DNA from: Bradyrhizobium sp. Ce-3
GTDB lineage: Bacteria > Pseudomonadota > Alphaproteobacteria > Rhizobiales > Xanthobacteraceae
Assembly (NCBI RefSeq): GCF_022835695.1
Contig: NZ_BQUV01000002.1
Coordinates: 682,001-746,000, forward strand
DNA: 64,000 bases
Reading direction: 5' to 3'
Position 1 is the stretch's first letter. Every line of letters starts with the position of its first letter. The notes beneath the pieces were generated by a model, which saw nothing but the letters and a program-made list of their open reading frames with translations, had not been told where the DNA came from and made no database searches. Shown here piece after piece: positions 20,861 through 28,920 of the stretch. A program made the position numbers and the translations under genes.

Positions 20861-21360
20861 AGACAGATATTGATTACGGGACTCGATCATCGGTGGTGTC
20901 GACGTCGCGCTTTCCGCTGAACACTGGATGCGCTGCCGCTGGCATGACGTCAGTCCCCCGCACCTAGGCTGACGAATGAGAGACGACCCCGACGCCGCGC
21001 GCCGAGGCCGCCATTCGCAACTCCCGGCCAGGGTTGGGGGTATTTGAGCCGGAAGCCGAAAAACACTACTTCCTGCGCCGCCGCCCGTTCCCGCCAAATA
21101 CGGGGCCATTAGGGATTACTCCCGGCCTCAGCTTGCCGGAAAACGATACCTATTCCCTGTCGGCTAAAGAGGCCTGTTAGCAAATCAGCAAGCAGGCCAG
21201 CGCACGCTTTCCTGAGGGACGGGACCGATTGGGAAACAGTTGAGTACGGTCGCGTTTCGGGAGGAGCTGGCGCACAGGCCCTGGCGTCGGCTCTTCTTCC
21301 CTGAGTTTTGTGCGAGCGCCGCAACAGTTTGCTGGGCCGATTTTTGTTAAGCTGCCGGCA
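20861..21360. other. Spacer between two-hairpin elements A and B
   Basis: No credible gene. The last 100 bases before copy B, from GGCTCTTCTTC through GCAACAGT, resemble the stretch before copy C, so the repeated unit of copies B and C is longer than the hairpins and probably includes a promoter. Confidence 0.4.
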
Positions 21361-21439
21361 GTGGGAATTCAGAGCCCCGCGCTGGAAGAGCAATGACGCC
21401 GCCGGGACAAACCATTTCGGGCCCGGCGGCGTAGTTTTG
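21361..21439 (+). ncRNA. Two-hairpin RNA-like element, copy B
   Basis: The 5' hairpin is GTGGG/CCCGC (21361-21365 with 21376-21380); its first pair is G-C where copy A has C-G, a compensating change. The 3' hairpin ACGCCGCCGGG/CCCGGCGGCGT (21396-21406 with 21422-21432) is followed by AGTTTTG. Copy B shares CATTTCGGGCC in the loop region with copy C. Confidence 0.55.
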
Positions 21440-21685
21440 CGATCGATTGCGGGCGCCCTGCTACGAAAGCTTCGGGGTGTTGGTCATCGCGACGAGATCA
21501 AACACCAGGCCTTGAGCTATCTCGCCGCCGTCATCGTTATCGCGAGACGGCCGGATTTGAGCCAAGCAGCCGGCCTCCAAACCATTTTCGAAAATTCGGC
21601 GCGCGACCGGTTGCCTGCTCTTCTTCGCAATTTGTGTGAACCAGGCAACAGTCGTTCGGCCTGATCTTTGGTAGGTTTCCCGGCG

Positions 21686-21763
21686 CTGGGGATTTCAGGG
21701 CCCAGGCTGGAAGAACAGGGCGCCGCCGGGACAAATCATTTCGGGCCTGGCGGCGCAATTTTT
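21686..21763 (+). ncRNA. Two-hairpin RNA-like element, copy C
   Basis: The 5' hairpin is CTGGG/CCCAG (21686-21690 with 21701-21705). The 3' hairpin is GCGCCGCCGGG/CCTGGCGGCGC (21720-21730 with 21746-21756), followed by AATTTTT. The closing pair is G-C instead of the A-T of copies A and B, again compensating. It is the closest relative of copy B, and similarity extends about 100 bases upstream. Confidence 0.55.
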
Positions 21764-21940
21764 AGGGTCGGTCAGAACCGCGCAATCCCGACACTCGAAT
21801 CCGACGCGTGCGGAACACCGACGGCTCGTTGCTCCCCTGTCACAGCCATCCCGTTCGGCGTCGCCGACACCAGCAGGCCTGCAGTCGTCCGGATCGATCG
21901 GCGGGCAGGTTGCGGCACGAGCCTTGCTTTTCAAGAGGCA

Positions 21941-22010
21941 CTGGGAATTTCAGTGTCCCGGTTCAGGAATAAGCTGTCGCCTGGTGTGTATTTTTGAGCA
22001 GGCAGCTGCA
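21941..22010 (+). ncRNA. Two-hairpin RNA-like element, copy D (divergent)
   Basis: The 5' hairpin is CTGGG/CCCGG (21941-21945 with 21957-21961). The 3' stem is rebuilt with different bases, AGCTG and CCTG against CAGG and CAGCT (21972-21983 with 21999-22007). It shares GTTCAGGAA and GTGTATTT with copy A. There is no good U-tract, so it may have decayed or serve as the leader of the small gene at 22033. Confidence 0.4.
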
Positions 22011-22032
22011 GCAATTGGAAGGTATCGCTGAG

Positions 22033-22227
22033 ATGCACAGCGCCCCCGCACAGACCAGGTTTGTCGTTCGGCGCGGAAGCACCGACTGGATGGTTTATGA
22101 TCGAGAACTCAAGGGGCCGGCGCAGTTGAAAAAAGACGGCCGCTTCGCCGAGAAGCTGAGCAAAGAACAGGCCGAACAGGTCAAGCAGCTGTTGACGGAG
22201 GCCCTGAAGCCCAAGCCCGTAACCTAG
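22033..22227 (+). CDS. Small protein of unknown function
   Basis: The 64-residue product starts at an ATG preceded by GGAAGG; a TTG start 13 codons earlier would run through RNA-like copy D. The sequence (TRFVVRRGSTDWMVYDREL, then a Lys/Glu-rich predicted helix SKEQAEQVKQLLTEAL) resembles small Bradyrhizobium proteins of the FVVRR..DWMV type. No function is known to me. It is soluble. Confidence 0.6.
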   Translation: MHSAPAQTRFVVRRGSTDWMVYDRELKGPAQLKKDGRFAEKLSKEQAEQVKQLLTEALKPKPVT

Positions 22228-22861
22228 GTCTGACGCGTCCGACTGTTCCGATCGCGGCCAGTACAGACCGCGAACAGATGACGTTTGTGTTACCTCGCAA
22301 GGTCTATGAACAGAATTGGGCAAGGCGAACGAGCCGCGGCATAACCGAGGCGCTTCAGTGGAGCAAATTGGGCCGTTGCCGAAATTCAAGTTTGACTGCT
22401 GGCCCTTAGGTCGAGCCGCCCGCCCGTCGCTGTGGGGGAACGATCGGTGAACAGCTCAGGGGCATCGCGGAAGCAGTCCGCCTGGCCGCTGACCCGATCA
22501 ACGAACCGGCGGGTTGTAGCGATCCCAGATCACCGTTCTCGGGCCACTCTGCGCCGATCGCGAGATGGCATCGTCGAACTTGTGATAACGGTCGAACTGC
22601 TGCTGCTCATCGCGCAGCTGCGGCGCTTCGGCAGACGAGTAAAGTCGATTTGCACCGTTCCAGTGATCAGATCCCGACACGACACAACCCCGTCTTTTTC
22701 AGATGCAGGTTGGTTAGCACCGTTGCGCAGGTATCTCTGTATCGTCGCGGCAACAGCGCCGGCAATCCGCGCAACCATAAGCACACGGATTGTTTCCGTG
22801 GTTCTCCGTGCGTGAACAGTGTGCCAACCTTTGATTTCGGTGCGATGCGGGGAGCCAGCAC
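22228..22861. other. Mostly non-coding stretch
   Basis: Apart from a doubtful 60-residue minus-strand frame at 22498-22680, I see no gene here. The last 100 bases should hold the promoter of the exported protein at 22862. Confidence 0.35.
22498..22680 (-). CDS. Possible small protein, uncertain
   Basis: A 60-residue frame from a GTG start, with AAAAGACGGGG a few bases upstream. The C-terminal half (EQQQFDRYHKFDDAISRSA, ending WDRYNPPVR) has balanced composition, unlike the Arg/Pro-rich false frames common in this DNA, so it may be a real small protein or the remnant of one. No family is recognised. Confidence 0.3.
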   Translation of the reverse strand: MSGSDHWNGANRLYSSAEAPQLRDEQQQFDRYHKFDDAISRSAQSGPRTVIWDRYNPPVR

Positions 22862-23335
22862 ATGAAACTTGCCAGGGCCATCGCAGTTTGGCTCGGGCTT
22901 TGCCTGCTTGCCGCAACGGCCGCCAATGCACAGAGCTGCCTCACAGGCCCCACCAAGACCAAGGACGGCACTTTGCAGACGTGGACCGTCGTCAATCGCT
23001 GCGGCGCGCCGGTCACACTGCGCTATTCGCTGAACGGTCCGCTCGGCAAAGAAACAAAGACCGCAATCGTCTCCGCCTGCAGCAGGCAGCGGATTGTGCA
23101 GACGTTCGAGACCGATCAGATCAACTTTCTGGACACGGCCTATGGTCCAGGCTGGGAGAGGATTTGCCCGGCATTGGACGGCGAGATTCGCCCGACGACA
23201 CGACCGCAGAAATCAATCAACGAAACGGATCAGATCCCTTTCCCATCCATAAGCCTTCCACCCTTGAGCCCTCCACTCTTGACCGGTCCCAAGCCAATAG
23301 GCCCTGCGGGAGGGAAACCCATTCCCAAGGGATAG
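22862..23335 (+). CDS. Exported protein of unknown function
   Basis: A 157-residue protein with a clear signal peptide (MKLARAIAVWLGLCLLAATAANA, cleavage before QSC). The mature part has four cysteines, enough for two disulfides, within the first two thirds (CLTG, RCGAP, SACSRQ, RICPAL). The tail is Pro-rich (PPLSPPLLTG). GGGGAGCC precedes the ATG. No family is recognised. A periplasmic or secreted location is inferred. Confidence 0.72.
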   Translation: MKLARAIAVWLGLCLLAATAANAQSCLTGPTKTKDGTLQTWTVVNRCGAPVTLRYSLNGPLGKETKTAIVSACSRQRIVQTFETDQINFLDTAYGPGWERICPALDGEIRPTTRPQKSINETDQIPFPSISLPPLSPPLLTGPKPIGPAGGKPIPKG

Positions 23336-23501
23336 CCTGAGCGTTGGTTTTTCAGTGGCCGCCACGACCCGCAGTAACAGTCCGGATGCTCCTGCGGCTA
23401 TGGCTGGATCAGCGTCGACCGGAGTTCACGCTGTTCAGGATGACCGAGCCAAAGTTGCAACCGTGCTCGTGCCGCCCGTCGTGAGTCCCGTCGCTTCACC
23501 C

Positions 23502-23747
23502 TCACGGGTCCACCCCCAGCGGCAGTTCGCCCTGGCCACCGGTCCAGTCGATGATGTCGACCTGGAGGCCGCGCTTCAGCATCTCCGCCTCGAGACTGCC
23601 GGCATGGCGTTTCCATTCGGGCGTCGCGCGGACCCGGAATTTCGGTTCTTCGCCATCGGCCTCGAAATCATCGTCGGCCTTGAGCGCACCGCGGACGGCT
23701 TCGTACATCATCTTCAAGCTGGCGTCGGTGAAGGCGCCGTAGTCCAT
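23502..23747 (-). CDS. Small conserved-looking protein, unknown function
   Basis: The 81-residue soluble protein starts at an ATG with GAGGGAG upstream. The sequence (MDYGAFTDASLKMMYEAVRG, DDDFEADGEEPKFRVR, ending GLQVDIIDWTGGQGELPLG) is acidic and has the composition of a real gene. It resembles hypothetical proteins I know from Bradyrhizobium, without assigned function. It follows the BrkB gene on the same strand, past a terminator. Confidence 0.65.
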   Translation of the reverse strand: MDYGAFTDASLKMMYEAVRGALKADDDFEADGEEPKFRVRATPEWKRHAGSLEAEMLKRGLQVDIIDWTGGQGELPLGVDP

Positions 23748-23775
23748 GGGACGTCTCCCTCAGTGCGTCGCGAAT

Positions 23776-23810
23776 CAAAAGGCCGCCACGAAGCGCGTCG
23801 TGACGGCCTT
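23776..23810 (-). terminator. Intrinsic terminator downstream of the BrkB gene
   Basis: Read on the minus strand, AAGGCCGTCACG pairs with CGTGGCGGCCTT, followed by TTGATT. It ends the operon running from 27274 and separates it from the small gene at 23502. Confidence 0.7.
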
Positions 23811-23951
23811 CCGCAAGCGGCCATCCAGACGGCCCAGAGCAAGCGTGGGCGAGTCGGGTTAATGAAACGTTGTCCGTGCGGCGGCGGCATCGGTCTGGGC
23901 CATGGGCGCCGTTGGCAACACCGAAGCGGCTCTCGCCTGCGATCGGTGTGG

Positions 23952-25037
23952 CTACGACGCCTTGCCGACCGTATCGGCCATCGTTGCGCCACGTGTTCCG
24001 AGCGGCTTGCGGCGGCCCTCGGTCGAATCGATTGCGGTCTGATGCTCGATTTCCGAATTCAGTTCCGCCCCGCACAGCACGATGATGGCAGACATCCACA
24101 TCCAGGTCATCAGGCCAATGGCCGCCCCCAGCGAGCCATAGGTCGCATTGTAGTCGCCGAAATTCGCGAGGTACCAGGACAGCAGCGCCGACCCGATCAG
24201 CCACAGCACGGCCGCCGTGACCGCGCCGACGCTCAGCCATTGCCAGCGCGGCTTGGTTCGGCTGGGGCCATAGCGGTAAAGCACGGCGAGTGCGACGAGC
24301 AGCAGCAGCACCAGAACGGGCCACCGTCCGAACCGGATGACCAGCTCGGCCCGTGCGCCCAGTCCAACCTGCTGCAGCAGAAGCGGGACCACGACCACCG
24401 CTCCTACCATCAGCATGATCGAGATGAGCGCGGCGACCGTGAATGAAAGAGACATCAGGTTGAGTTTGACGAAGCCGCGCTTTTCCTTCTCGTCATGGAC
24501 GACGTTGAGCGCATCGAAGATCGCCTTCATTCCGGCATTGGCGCTCCAGATCGCGATGAGCAGTCCGACGGCAAAGGTAAGGCCGAGCGTCGAAGAGCCC
24601 TTCGCGAGCACGCGGGCGATCTGGTCCTGGACGATCGCGAATGAGCCCTCCGGCAGCATCAAGGCGAGCCTTCGCAGATTCGATGCGATCGTGGATGGAT
24701 CGGCAAACAGCCCGTAGCTCGAAACCAGCGCGGTGATGGCCGGAAAGATCGCCAGCAGGCCGTAGAACACGACGCCGGCGGCGGTCGCCAGCAACCGGTC
24801 CTCGTCGATCTGCTGATAGGTCCGCAGCAGGATGTCCTTCCAGCCGGCAGCCGGAATTTGGACCGGCGTGTCAGCCAGTCGTCCGCGATCCTGCGTTTCG
24901 GCCAACGCAGGTTCGACGCCCTGCGCTCGAACGGACGGCCTCTCCGTGCGGGACACATGGCGATAGATCGCCAAGGTCGCCAGCGCCGTTGCCCCGGCGA
25001 GCATCAGGTCGTTCGGCCAATTCGAGCGCTGAGCCAT
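23952..25037 (-). CDS. YihY/virulence factor BrkB family membrane protein
   Basis: A 361-residue inner-membrane protein of the YihY/BrkB family. The signature LLATAAGVVFYGLLAIFPAITALVSSYGLF starts near residue 82, followed by further membrane segments and the conserved YGPSRTKPRWQW and YNATYGSLGAAIGLMTWMW. An additional N-terminal membrane segment (residues 8-25) precedes a polar linker. Transport of lipids or export has been proposed for the family, but function is unsettled. It starts 2 bases after the stop of the holin-like gene, so the two are co-translated. It is the last gene of an envelope-type operon. Confidence 0.9.
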   Translation of the reverse strand: MAQRSNWPNDLMLAGATALATLAIYRHVSRTERPSVRAQGVEPALAETQDRGRLADTPVQIPAAGWKDILLRTYQQIDEDRLLATAAGVVFYGLLAIFPAITALVSSYGLFADPSTIASNLRRLALMLPEGSFAIVQDQIARVLAKGSSTLGLTFAVGLLIAIWSANAGMKAIFDALNVVHDEKEKRGFVKLNLMSLSFTVAALISIMLMVGAVVVVPLLLQQVGLGARAELVIRFGRWPVLVLLLLVALAVLYRYGPSRTKPRWQWLSVGAVTAAVLWLIGSALLSWYLANFGDYNATYGSLGAAIGLMTWMWMSAIIVLCGAELNSEIEHQTAIDSTEGRRKPLGTRGATMADTVGKAS

Positions 25038-25039
25038 TG

Positions 25040-25543
25040 CTAGTCCTGGACGGCGTCGTGCCGACGCCCGAGCCGCGATCCGGCGAACCAGCCGACCAGC
25101 ATCACGGCAGCCCCGGCGGCCAGTGCCCGGGTCGTGACGTCGGCTCTCGCCGTTGCTCCCGTTCGGGAGATGGCGATCAGTCGCGCCGCGACGGGCACGG
25201 CGATCGATCGCTTGAGCATATCGGCCTGTCGGCTCGGGCGAGGCACGGCGGGCGGCGGGCGTGCGAGCAGCATGCGGCCCGCCACCAGCCCCGCGAGCCC
25301 GAGGAGAAGAAATGCGCCCCCGACCACGGCATAGCCGATCCAGATGCCGTACCGCACCTCAAGGGCGTGGAAGCCGGCGGCCACGGCGACGCCGGTCGCA
25401 ATCAGGAGCGAGACCGCACCAACCAGCATCAGGCCGCATGCCAGCGCGTAGCCGGTTGCCAGGTGCCCGATCCATTGCCGCAAATCGGCGAGATAGGAGC
25501 GCAAGATCAGGCTCAACGAAGACGGTCGGGTGTGGGCGCCCAT
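25040..25543 (-). CDS. Holin-like (phage holin superfamily III type) membrane protein
   Basis: A 167-residue protein with two long hydrophobic segments (about residues 28-55 and 68-92) and a third near the C-terminus (ALAAGAAVMLVGWFAGS), ending in a basic tail. The layout matches the small membrane proteins annotated as phage holin family that accompany YihY/BrkB genes in alphaproteobacteria. Despite that label there is no phage context. It is tightly coupled to the downstream BrkB gene. Its function is unknown. Confidence 0.65.
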   Translation of the reverse strand: MGAHTRPSSLSLILRSYLADLRQWIGHLATGYALACGLMLVGAVSLLIATGVAVAAGFHALEVRYGIWIGYAVVGGAFLLLGLAGLVAGRMLLARPPPAVPRPSRQADMLKRSIAVPVAARLIAISRTGATARADVTTRALAAGAAVMLVGWFAGSRLGRRHDAVQD

Positions 25544-25640
25544 GGCGATATCCAGTGCACGTCGGCATTCGACAATCCGGCAGGATGATCGGCGTTCCTA
25601 ACCGGCCACGCCCGCACCGCCCCACACCGGGCCGGGATGC

Positions 25641-26084
25641 TCAATGGGTCGAAGGGAAATTCGCGCGTGGCGGCGGCGAGCTCGGAAATGGTCTCGCCAC
25701 CATGAGCGTGGCGCGCTCGTCGGTTTCCAGCGCGATCTTTTGGGCAAGCATCACATCGCCCGCCACGAGCGGGCCGACAGGCCGGAAGCACCAGCCGAGC
25801 ACAACGCGGTCCCGGCCGTCCAACTCATAGACATTGGTCGAAATCCCGTAGCAAATCCGGTAGCGCTTGCCGGACTCCGAGCCGATGACGTCGAAGCGCC
25901 TGTGCTTTTCGAACTGCGCCCGCTGTTCGGGCGACAGCCACGCCGACAACAGCGCAAGGCCGCGGGACTCCCTTTGTTCATAGGCCTGCCAGCGATCCCA
26001 GATCGCGGCCAACGTCGCACGCAACATGCCGGCGGCGCGCCGGAGCCCGGCCCGCAGAGACACCTCGCGCAGACGAGCGATCAT
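25641..26084 (-). CDS. Conserved-looking Bradyrhizobium-type protein, unknown function
   Basis: The start is set at MIARLREVSL; the upstream 27 codons overlap the neighbouring gene and look spurious. The 147-residue soluble protein has a helical N-terminus, then LSPEQRAQFEKHRRFDVIGSE, GKRYRICYG and LVAGDVMLAQKIALETDE. I associate these phrases with a common family of short Bradyrhizobium proteins of unknown role. It lies 4 bases downstream of the 73-residue gene. Confidence 0.65.
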   Translation of the reverse strand: MIARLREVSLRAGLRRAAGMLRATLAAIWDRWQAYEQRESRGLALLSAWLSPEQRAQFEKHRRFDVIGSESGKRYRICYGISTNVYELDGRDRVVLGWCFRPVGPLVAGDVMLAQKIALETDERATLMVARPFPSSPPPRANFPSTH

Positions 26085-26088
26085 GGCC

Positions 26089-26310
26089 TCAGCCGCCGAC
26101 CAGCCTGGGGTAAAACAGGGTTTCCCCGGCGGTCGGATCCAGCGCGCGGACGAGCGCGACCTCACCAGAAGTTCTCCGCACCGCGGCGGTGTAGCCGTCC
26201 GACGTCAGCTCGGCGAAACGCCGATGCGCCCAGGTCAGTTGCTCGCTGTCCTCGGGATTGAAATGCTGCCGCGTGTCGCCGCTGTGATCCATCACCAAGA
26301 TCGTCGCCAT
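26089..26310 (-). CDS. Small protein of unknown function
   Basis: The 73-residue soluble protein (MATILVMDHSGDTRQHFNPE, ending TAGETLFYPRLVGG) has an AAGGGAG ribosome binding site. Small proteins of this type, combining a short beta-strand start with a core like TSDGYTAAVRRTSGE, recur in Bradyrhizobium. No function is known to me. It forms a tight unit with the gene 4 bases downstream. Confidence 0.65.
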   Translation of the reverse strand: MATILVMDHSGDTRQHFNPEDSEQLTWAHRRFAELTSDGYTAAVRRTSGEVALVRALDPTAGETLFYPRLVGG

Positions 26311-26343
26311 CGTTGTCTCCCTTGAAAGGCATTCACAACTGCA

Positions 26344-27192
26344 TCAAACCACCGGCACGGGCGTCGTCGGTCGGCCGCCCATCCATTCCGGCAGCGCGGC
26401 GCCGTCGCGATGCCGGCCGCCCGCGCAGGCGGCGGCCCACGCGGCGACCGCACCGAACAGCAGCGCGGCTGCAATGGAGAACGCCAGCATCACCGCGCTG
26501 CGCCGCGATCGCTGGATCGCGGTCCTGGCATCGCCGATCACGCTATCGACGCGCTTCTCGGCCTCGCCGGCGGCCAGACCGGTCGCGGCCGCGACCTGCT
26601 GGATCAGATAGCTGCGATCCTCACTGCTGACGCCGCTATGGCCGGAACTGGTCAGCAGGATGCGGCCCGCCTCTGCCCGCTCATAGCCGATATCGATATT
26701 GGCCGGACGCCGCAGCGACCGGTACAGGCGGTCGAGCTCGGCGCTCAACAGCGGCTCCGCCGCCGTCGCAGACGGCCGGTTCTGCACCACCGGGCGCGCG
26801 GTCGACAGGCCGACCAGTGCGACGATTGCAGCCCCCACGATGACAGCGAGCGCCCAAGCGGTCAGACCATGAAGTCCGTCGCTGCCTTCGATCACGTCGG
26901 ACGCTGTCGCGCCGATCACACGTTGCGAACGGCCGGCGATGTAGCCTCCGACGCCAAAGCTGACCAGCGCCTGCAGGATCAGAAACAGCCCGGATAGCAG
27001 CGCGAGCGCCGCCGACGCGTCACGCCATGACGGCGAGCTCGAGCTGACGCCCAGCCCGACTGCCGCACCGAAGCCGATCAGGATTATCGACAGCGCCGCC
27101 GCAGCCAGCGCGCCGGCAAACACCGGACTCCATTGCAGCCGAAAGCCGATCCTGTTGTCGGCGGACACGGCAAGCCCTCGCTCATTCTCCAT
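26344..27192 (-). CDS. PhnA-like multi-spanning membrane protein
   Basis: A 282-residue protein with hydrophobic segments at about residues 25-51, 60-87, 107-130 and 230-252. A soluble loop (about 140-225) ends in a polar helix (AEKRVDSVIGDARTAIQRSRR). Proteins of this shape are annotated PhnA-like in alphaproteobacteria, but no enzymatic motif is seen and the name carries no function. It starts 7 bases after the 24-residue membrane peptide gene, so the two are one operon. Confidence 0.62.
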   Translation of the reverse strand: MENERGLAVSADNRIGFRLQWSPVFAGALAAAALSIILIGFGAAVGLGVSSSSPSWRDASAALALLSGLFLILQALVSFGVGGYIAGRSQRVIGATASDVIEGSDGLHGLTAWALAVIVGAAIVALVGLSTARPVVQNRPSATAAEPLLSAELDRLYRSLRRPANIDIGYERAEAGRILLTSSGHSGVSSEDRSYLIQQVAAATGLAAGEAEKRVDSVIGDARTAIQRSRRSAVMLAFSIAAALLFGAVAAWAAACAGGRHRDGAALPEWMGGRPTTPVPVV

Positions 27193-27199
27193 GGCGCGC

Positions 27200-27274
27200 C
27201 TACCGCAGTCCGAAGAACGATAATATCGCCAGAATGACCACGATCAGTCCCACCAGATAAATCAGCTGGTTCAT
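27200..27274 (-). CDS. 24-residue membrane peptide
   Basis: A very short gene starting MNQLIYLVGLIVV and ending SFFGLR, behind a strong AAGGAGG site seven bases upstream. The product is one hydrophobic helix with a single basic end, so it should insert in the inner membrane. Similar tiny membrane proteins occur in rhizobia. It is the first gene of the operon that continues with the PhnA-like gene 7 bases downstream and a candidate promoter 30-55 bases upstream. Its function is unknown. Confidence 0.75.
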   Translation of the reverse strand: MNQLIYLVGLIVVILAILSFFGLR

Positions 27275-27303
27275 CCGAGCCTCCTTGCTCAATTCGTCCT
27301 GAC

Positions 27304-27329
27304 AATCTGTCCGAGAAGCCAAAGTTCCT
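27304..27329 (-). promoter_or_regulatory. Possible EcfG-type (general stress) promoter
   Basis: On the minus strand GGAAC is followed after 16 bases by GATT. The alphaproteobacterial EcfG consensus is GGAAC-N16/17-CGTT, so the -10 has a mismatch. It lies 30 bases before the 24-residue peptide gene. Confidence 0.4.
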
Positions 27330-27364
27330 ACGCGTCGAACCGACGCGATGCGTCGCCTGCAACG

Positions 27365-27392
27365 AAAAGGGCCCCGCCGAAGCGAGGCCCTT
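27365..27392 (-). terminator. Intrinsic terminator after the Gly/Tyr-rich exported protein gene
   Basis: On the minus strand AAGGGCCTCGC pairs with GCGGGGCCCTT, then TTCG. It separates the 27425-27673 gene from the downstream stress-type operon. Confidence 0.65.
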
Positions 27393-27424
27393 CTGATGAC
27401 GCAGCGGGATGTGCTCAGGACTTG

Positions 27425-27673
27425 CTAGTCATCCCAATCGTGACCACGGATCACGACGCCACGGTCGCGGTAGTAGTCGCGATGCTGATACCAGCCGCGG
27501 TGCCAGCCGCGATCGTGCTCGCGGTACACACCGATGCGCGGACCGTCATATCGATCGCCGTAGTAGCCGTGGCCGCCGCCGACGTAGACGCCCACACCCT
27601 GCGCGCTGGCAATGGTCGGTGCCGCTATCGAAAGTGCCGCGATCGCGGCAAGAGCGTAAGTAAGCTTCGTCAT
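27425..27673 (-). CDS. Small exported Gly/Tyr/His-rich protein
   Basis: The start is set at MTKLTYALAAIAALS, directly behind AAAAGGAGG; a longer upstream extension is rejected. The 82-residue product has a signal peptide (cleavage after APTIASA) and a mature part rich in Gly, Tyr, Arg, His and Asp (GGGHGYYGDRYDGPR, DRGWHRGWYQHRDYY). Similar small exported proteins are common in Bradyrhizobium. Metal or surface binding is possible from the composition but unproven. Confidence 0.7.
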   Translation of the reverse strand: MTKLTYALAAIAALSIAAPTIASAQGVGVYVGGGHGYYGDRYDGPRIGVYREHDRGWHRGWYQHRDYYRDRGVVIRGHDWDD

Positions 27674-27852
27674 GGCATCCTCCTTTTCAGTCCCACGTGA
27701 CAACGACCGGCGTCCGCGCATGTTGCAGGAACAACTTCGGAACTTTCCTGAACGCCTGTTCAACATCGTGGCGGGTTCGGTGCGATCGGCATTGCGATCG
27801 TCGGGAACCTCGACTGCGTTCCAGTTCGCCGGACCGTGGAGGCTCCCTGCAC

Positions 27853-28758
27853 TCAGATCGTGATGCGGTCGAAGTCGATGGCGACGCGGCTGTTCGTGAA
27901 GATCTCCGTTGCCTCCGCCAGAATGTCCTCGTCCGGATAGCGGCCCGAGATGTGCGTGAGGACAAGCTGCTTGACCCCGCTCCGCGCCGCAAGCGCAGCA
28001 GCTTCGGCCGCCGTCAAATGCCCGTACTCGCGCGCGGTGGCTGCGTCACGCGCCAGAAACGTCGCTTCGATCACCAGCACGTCGGCGTCCCTGACGTGGT
28101 CGTCCAGACCCTCGGTGGTTTCGGTGTCGCCGACGATGACGAGCTTCTGTCGTCCTTCGGCGGGGCCGAGCACCTGCTCGGGATCGATGGTCCGGCCGTC
28201 GTCCAACCGTACCTGCCGTCCCTCCGCGAGCTCCCTTCGAACCGGCCCATCCGGCACGCGCAGCGCCGTGAGCCGGTCCGGCAGGAGATGCCGGCGGATC
28301 GCGCTCTGGAACGAGAAGGCGAAGCTGTCGGTCTCGCGGTGGCGGACCGGAAAGCAATCGACGGTGAAGTCGCCGGCGTCGAGCACACGCCCCTCGATCA
28401 ATGGCACGAGATCGAGCGGGATCGGCGCCCGGCCCTCGCCCCAGAGCCCCGCCAGCATGCGGACCACGACATCGAGCGTGCCGGCCCCGCCATGGATCGT
28501 CATCGCATCGGAGCTTTGCCGCAACCGGAGCGTCGAAAACAGCCCGGGAATGCCGAGCACATGATCGAAATGCCCGTGGGTCAGCAGCAGGCGATCGAGC
28601 CGGCGAAAGCCGGCGCCACTGCGCAGCAGCTGGCGCTGCGTTCCCTCGCCGCAATCGATCAGGATACGATGGCCGGCCGCCTCGACCAGAATGCCCGGGT
28701 GGTTGCGCTCGGGCGACGGCACGCTTGCCGACGTTCCCAGAAAAGTCAGCGCGAACAT
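27853..28758 (-). CDS. rnz: Ribonuclease Z (metallo-beta-lactamase fold)
   Basis: A 301-residue metallo-beta-lactamase fold protein of the RNase Z/ElaC type, which removes 3' trailers from tRNA precursors. The N-terminal LTFLGTSASVPSPERN and the zinc motif THGHFDH (His61, His63, Asp65, His66) are diagnostic. They are followed by VRHRETDSFAF, GDTETTE and the terminal LTHISGRYPDE. Phosphodiesterase-type relatives share this fold, so substrate specificity is inferred from overall similarity and length. It stands alone on the minus strand. Confidence 0.88.
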   Translation of the reverse strand: MFALTFLGTSASVPSPERNHPGILVEAAGHRILIDCGEGTQRQLLRSGAGFRRLDRLLLTHGHFDHVLGIPGLFSTLRLRQSSDAMTIHGGAGTLDVVVRMLAGLWGEGRAPIPLDLVPLIEGRVLDAGDFTVDCFPVRHRETDSFAFSFQSAIRRHLLPDRLTALRVPDGPVRRELAEGRQVRLDDGRTIDPEQVLGPAEGRQKLVIVGDTETTEGLDDHVRDADVLVIEATFLARDAATAREYGHLTAAEAAALAARSGVKQLVLTHISGRYPDEDILAEATEIFTNSRVAIDFDRITI

Positions 28759-28920
28759 CGCAACACCTCTCGGACAGCCGACGGCTTCATGCCCCGGTTG
28801 GAGGAGCCTCTGATGGCAGCCTCGCCCCGCATGTTCAAGCGCTGCGACGTCCGTGGTGTTGGCGGGGCCGGGCTTCGCCTGCGCGGTCGGCGCCGCGGCC
28901 TTCTCAGCCTTTCAATCGGA

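Noticed and set aside
20303-22010. tRNA-Lys as attachment site of an integrated island
   Set aside because: No integrase gene and no repeat of the tRNA 3' end found downstream in the window.
23355-24446. Plus-strand frame opposite the 81-residue and BrkB genes
   Set aside because: Antisense shadow with Arg/Gly/His-rich composition; the minus-strand genes have good starts and family features.
25040-25543. Holin-like gene as evidence of a prophage
   Set aside because: No lysin, structural or integrase genes nearby; such proteins are ordinary companions of YihY/BrkB genes.
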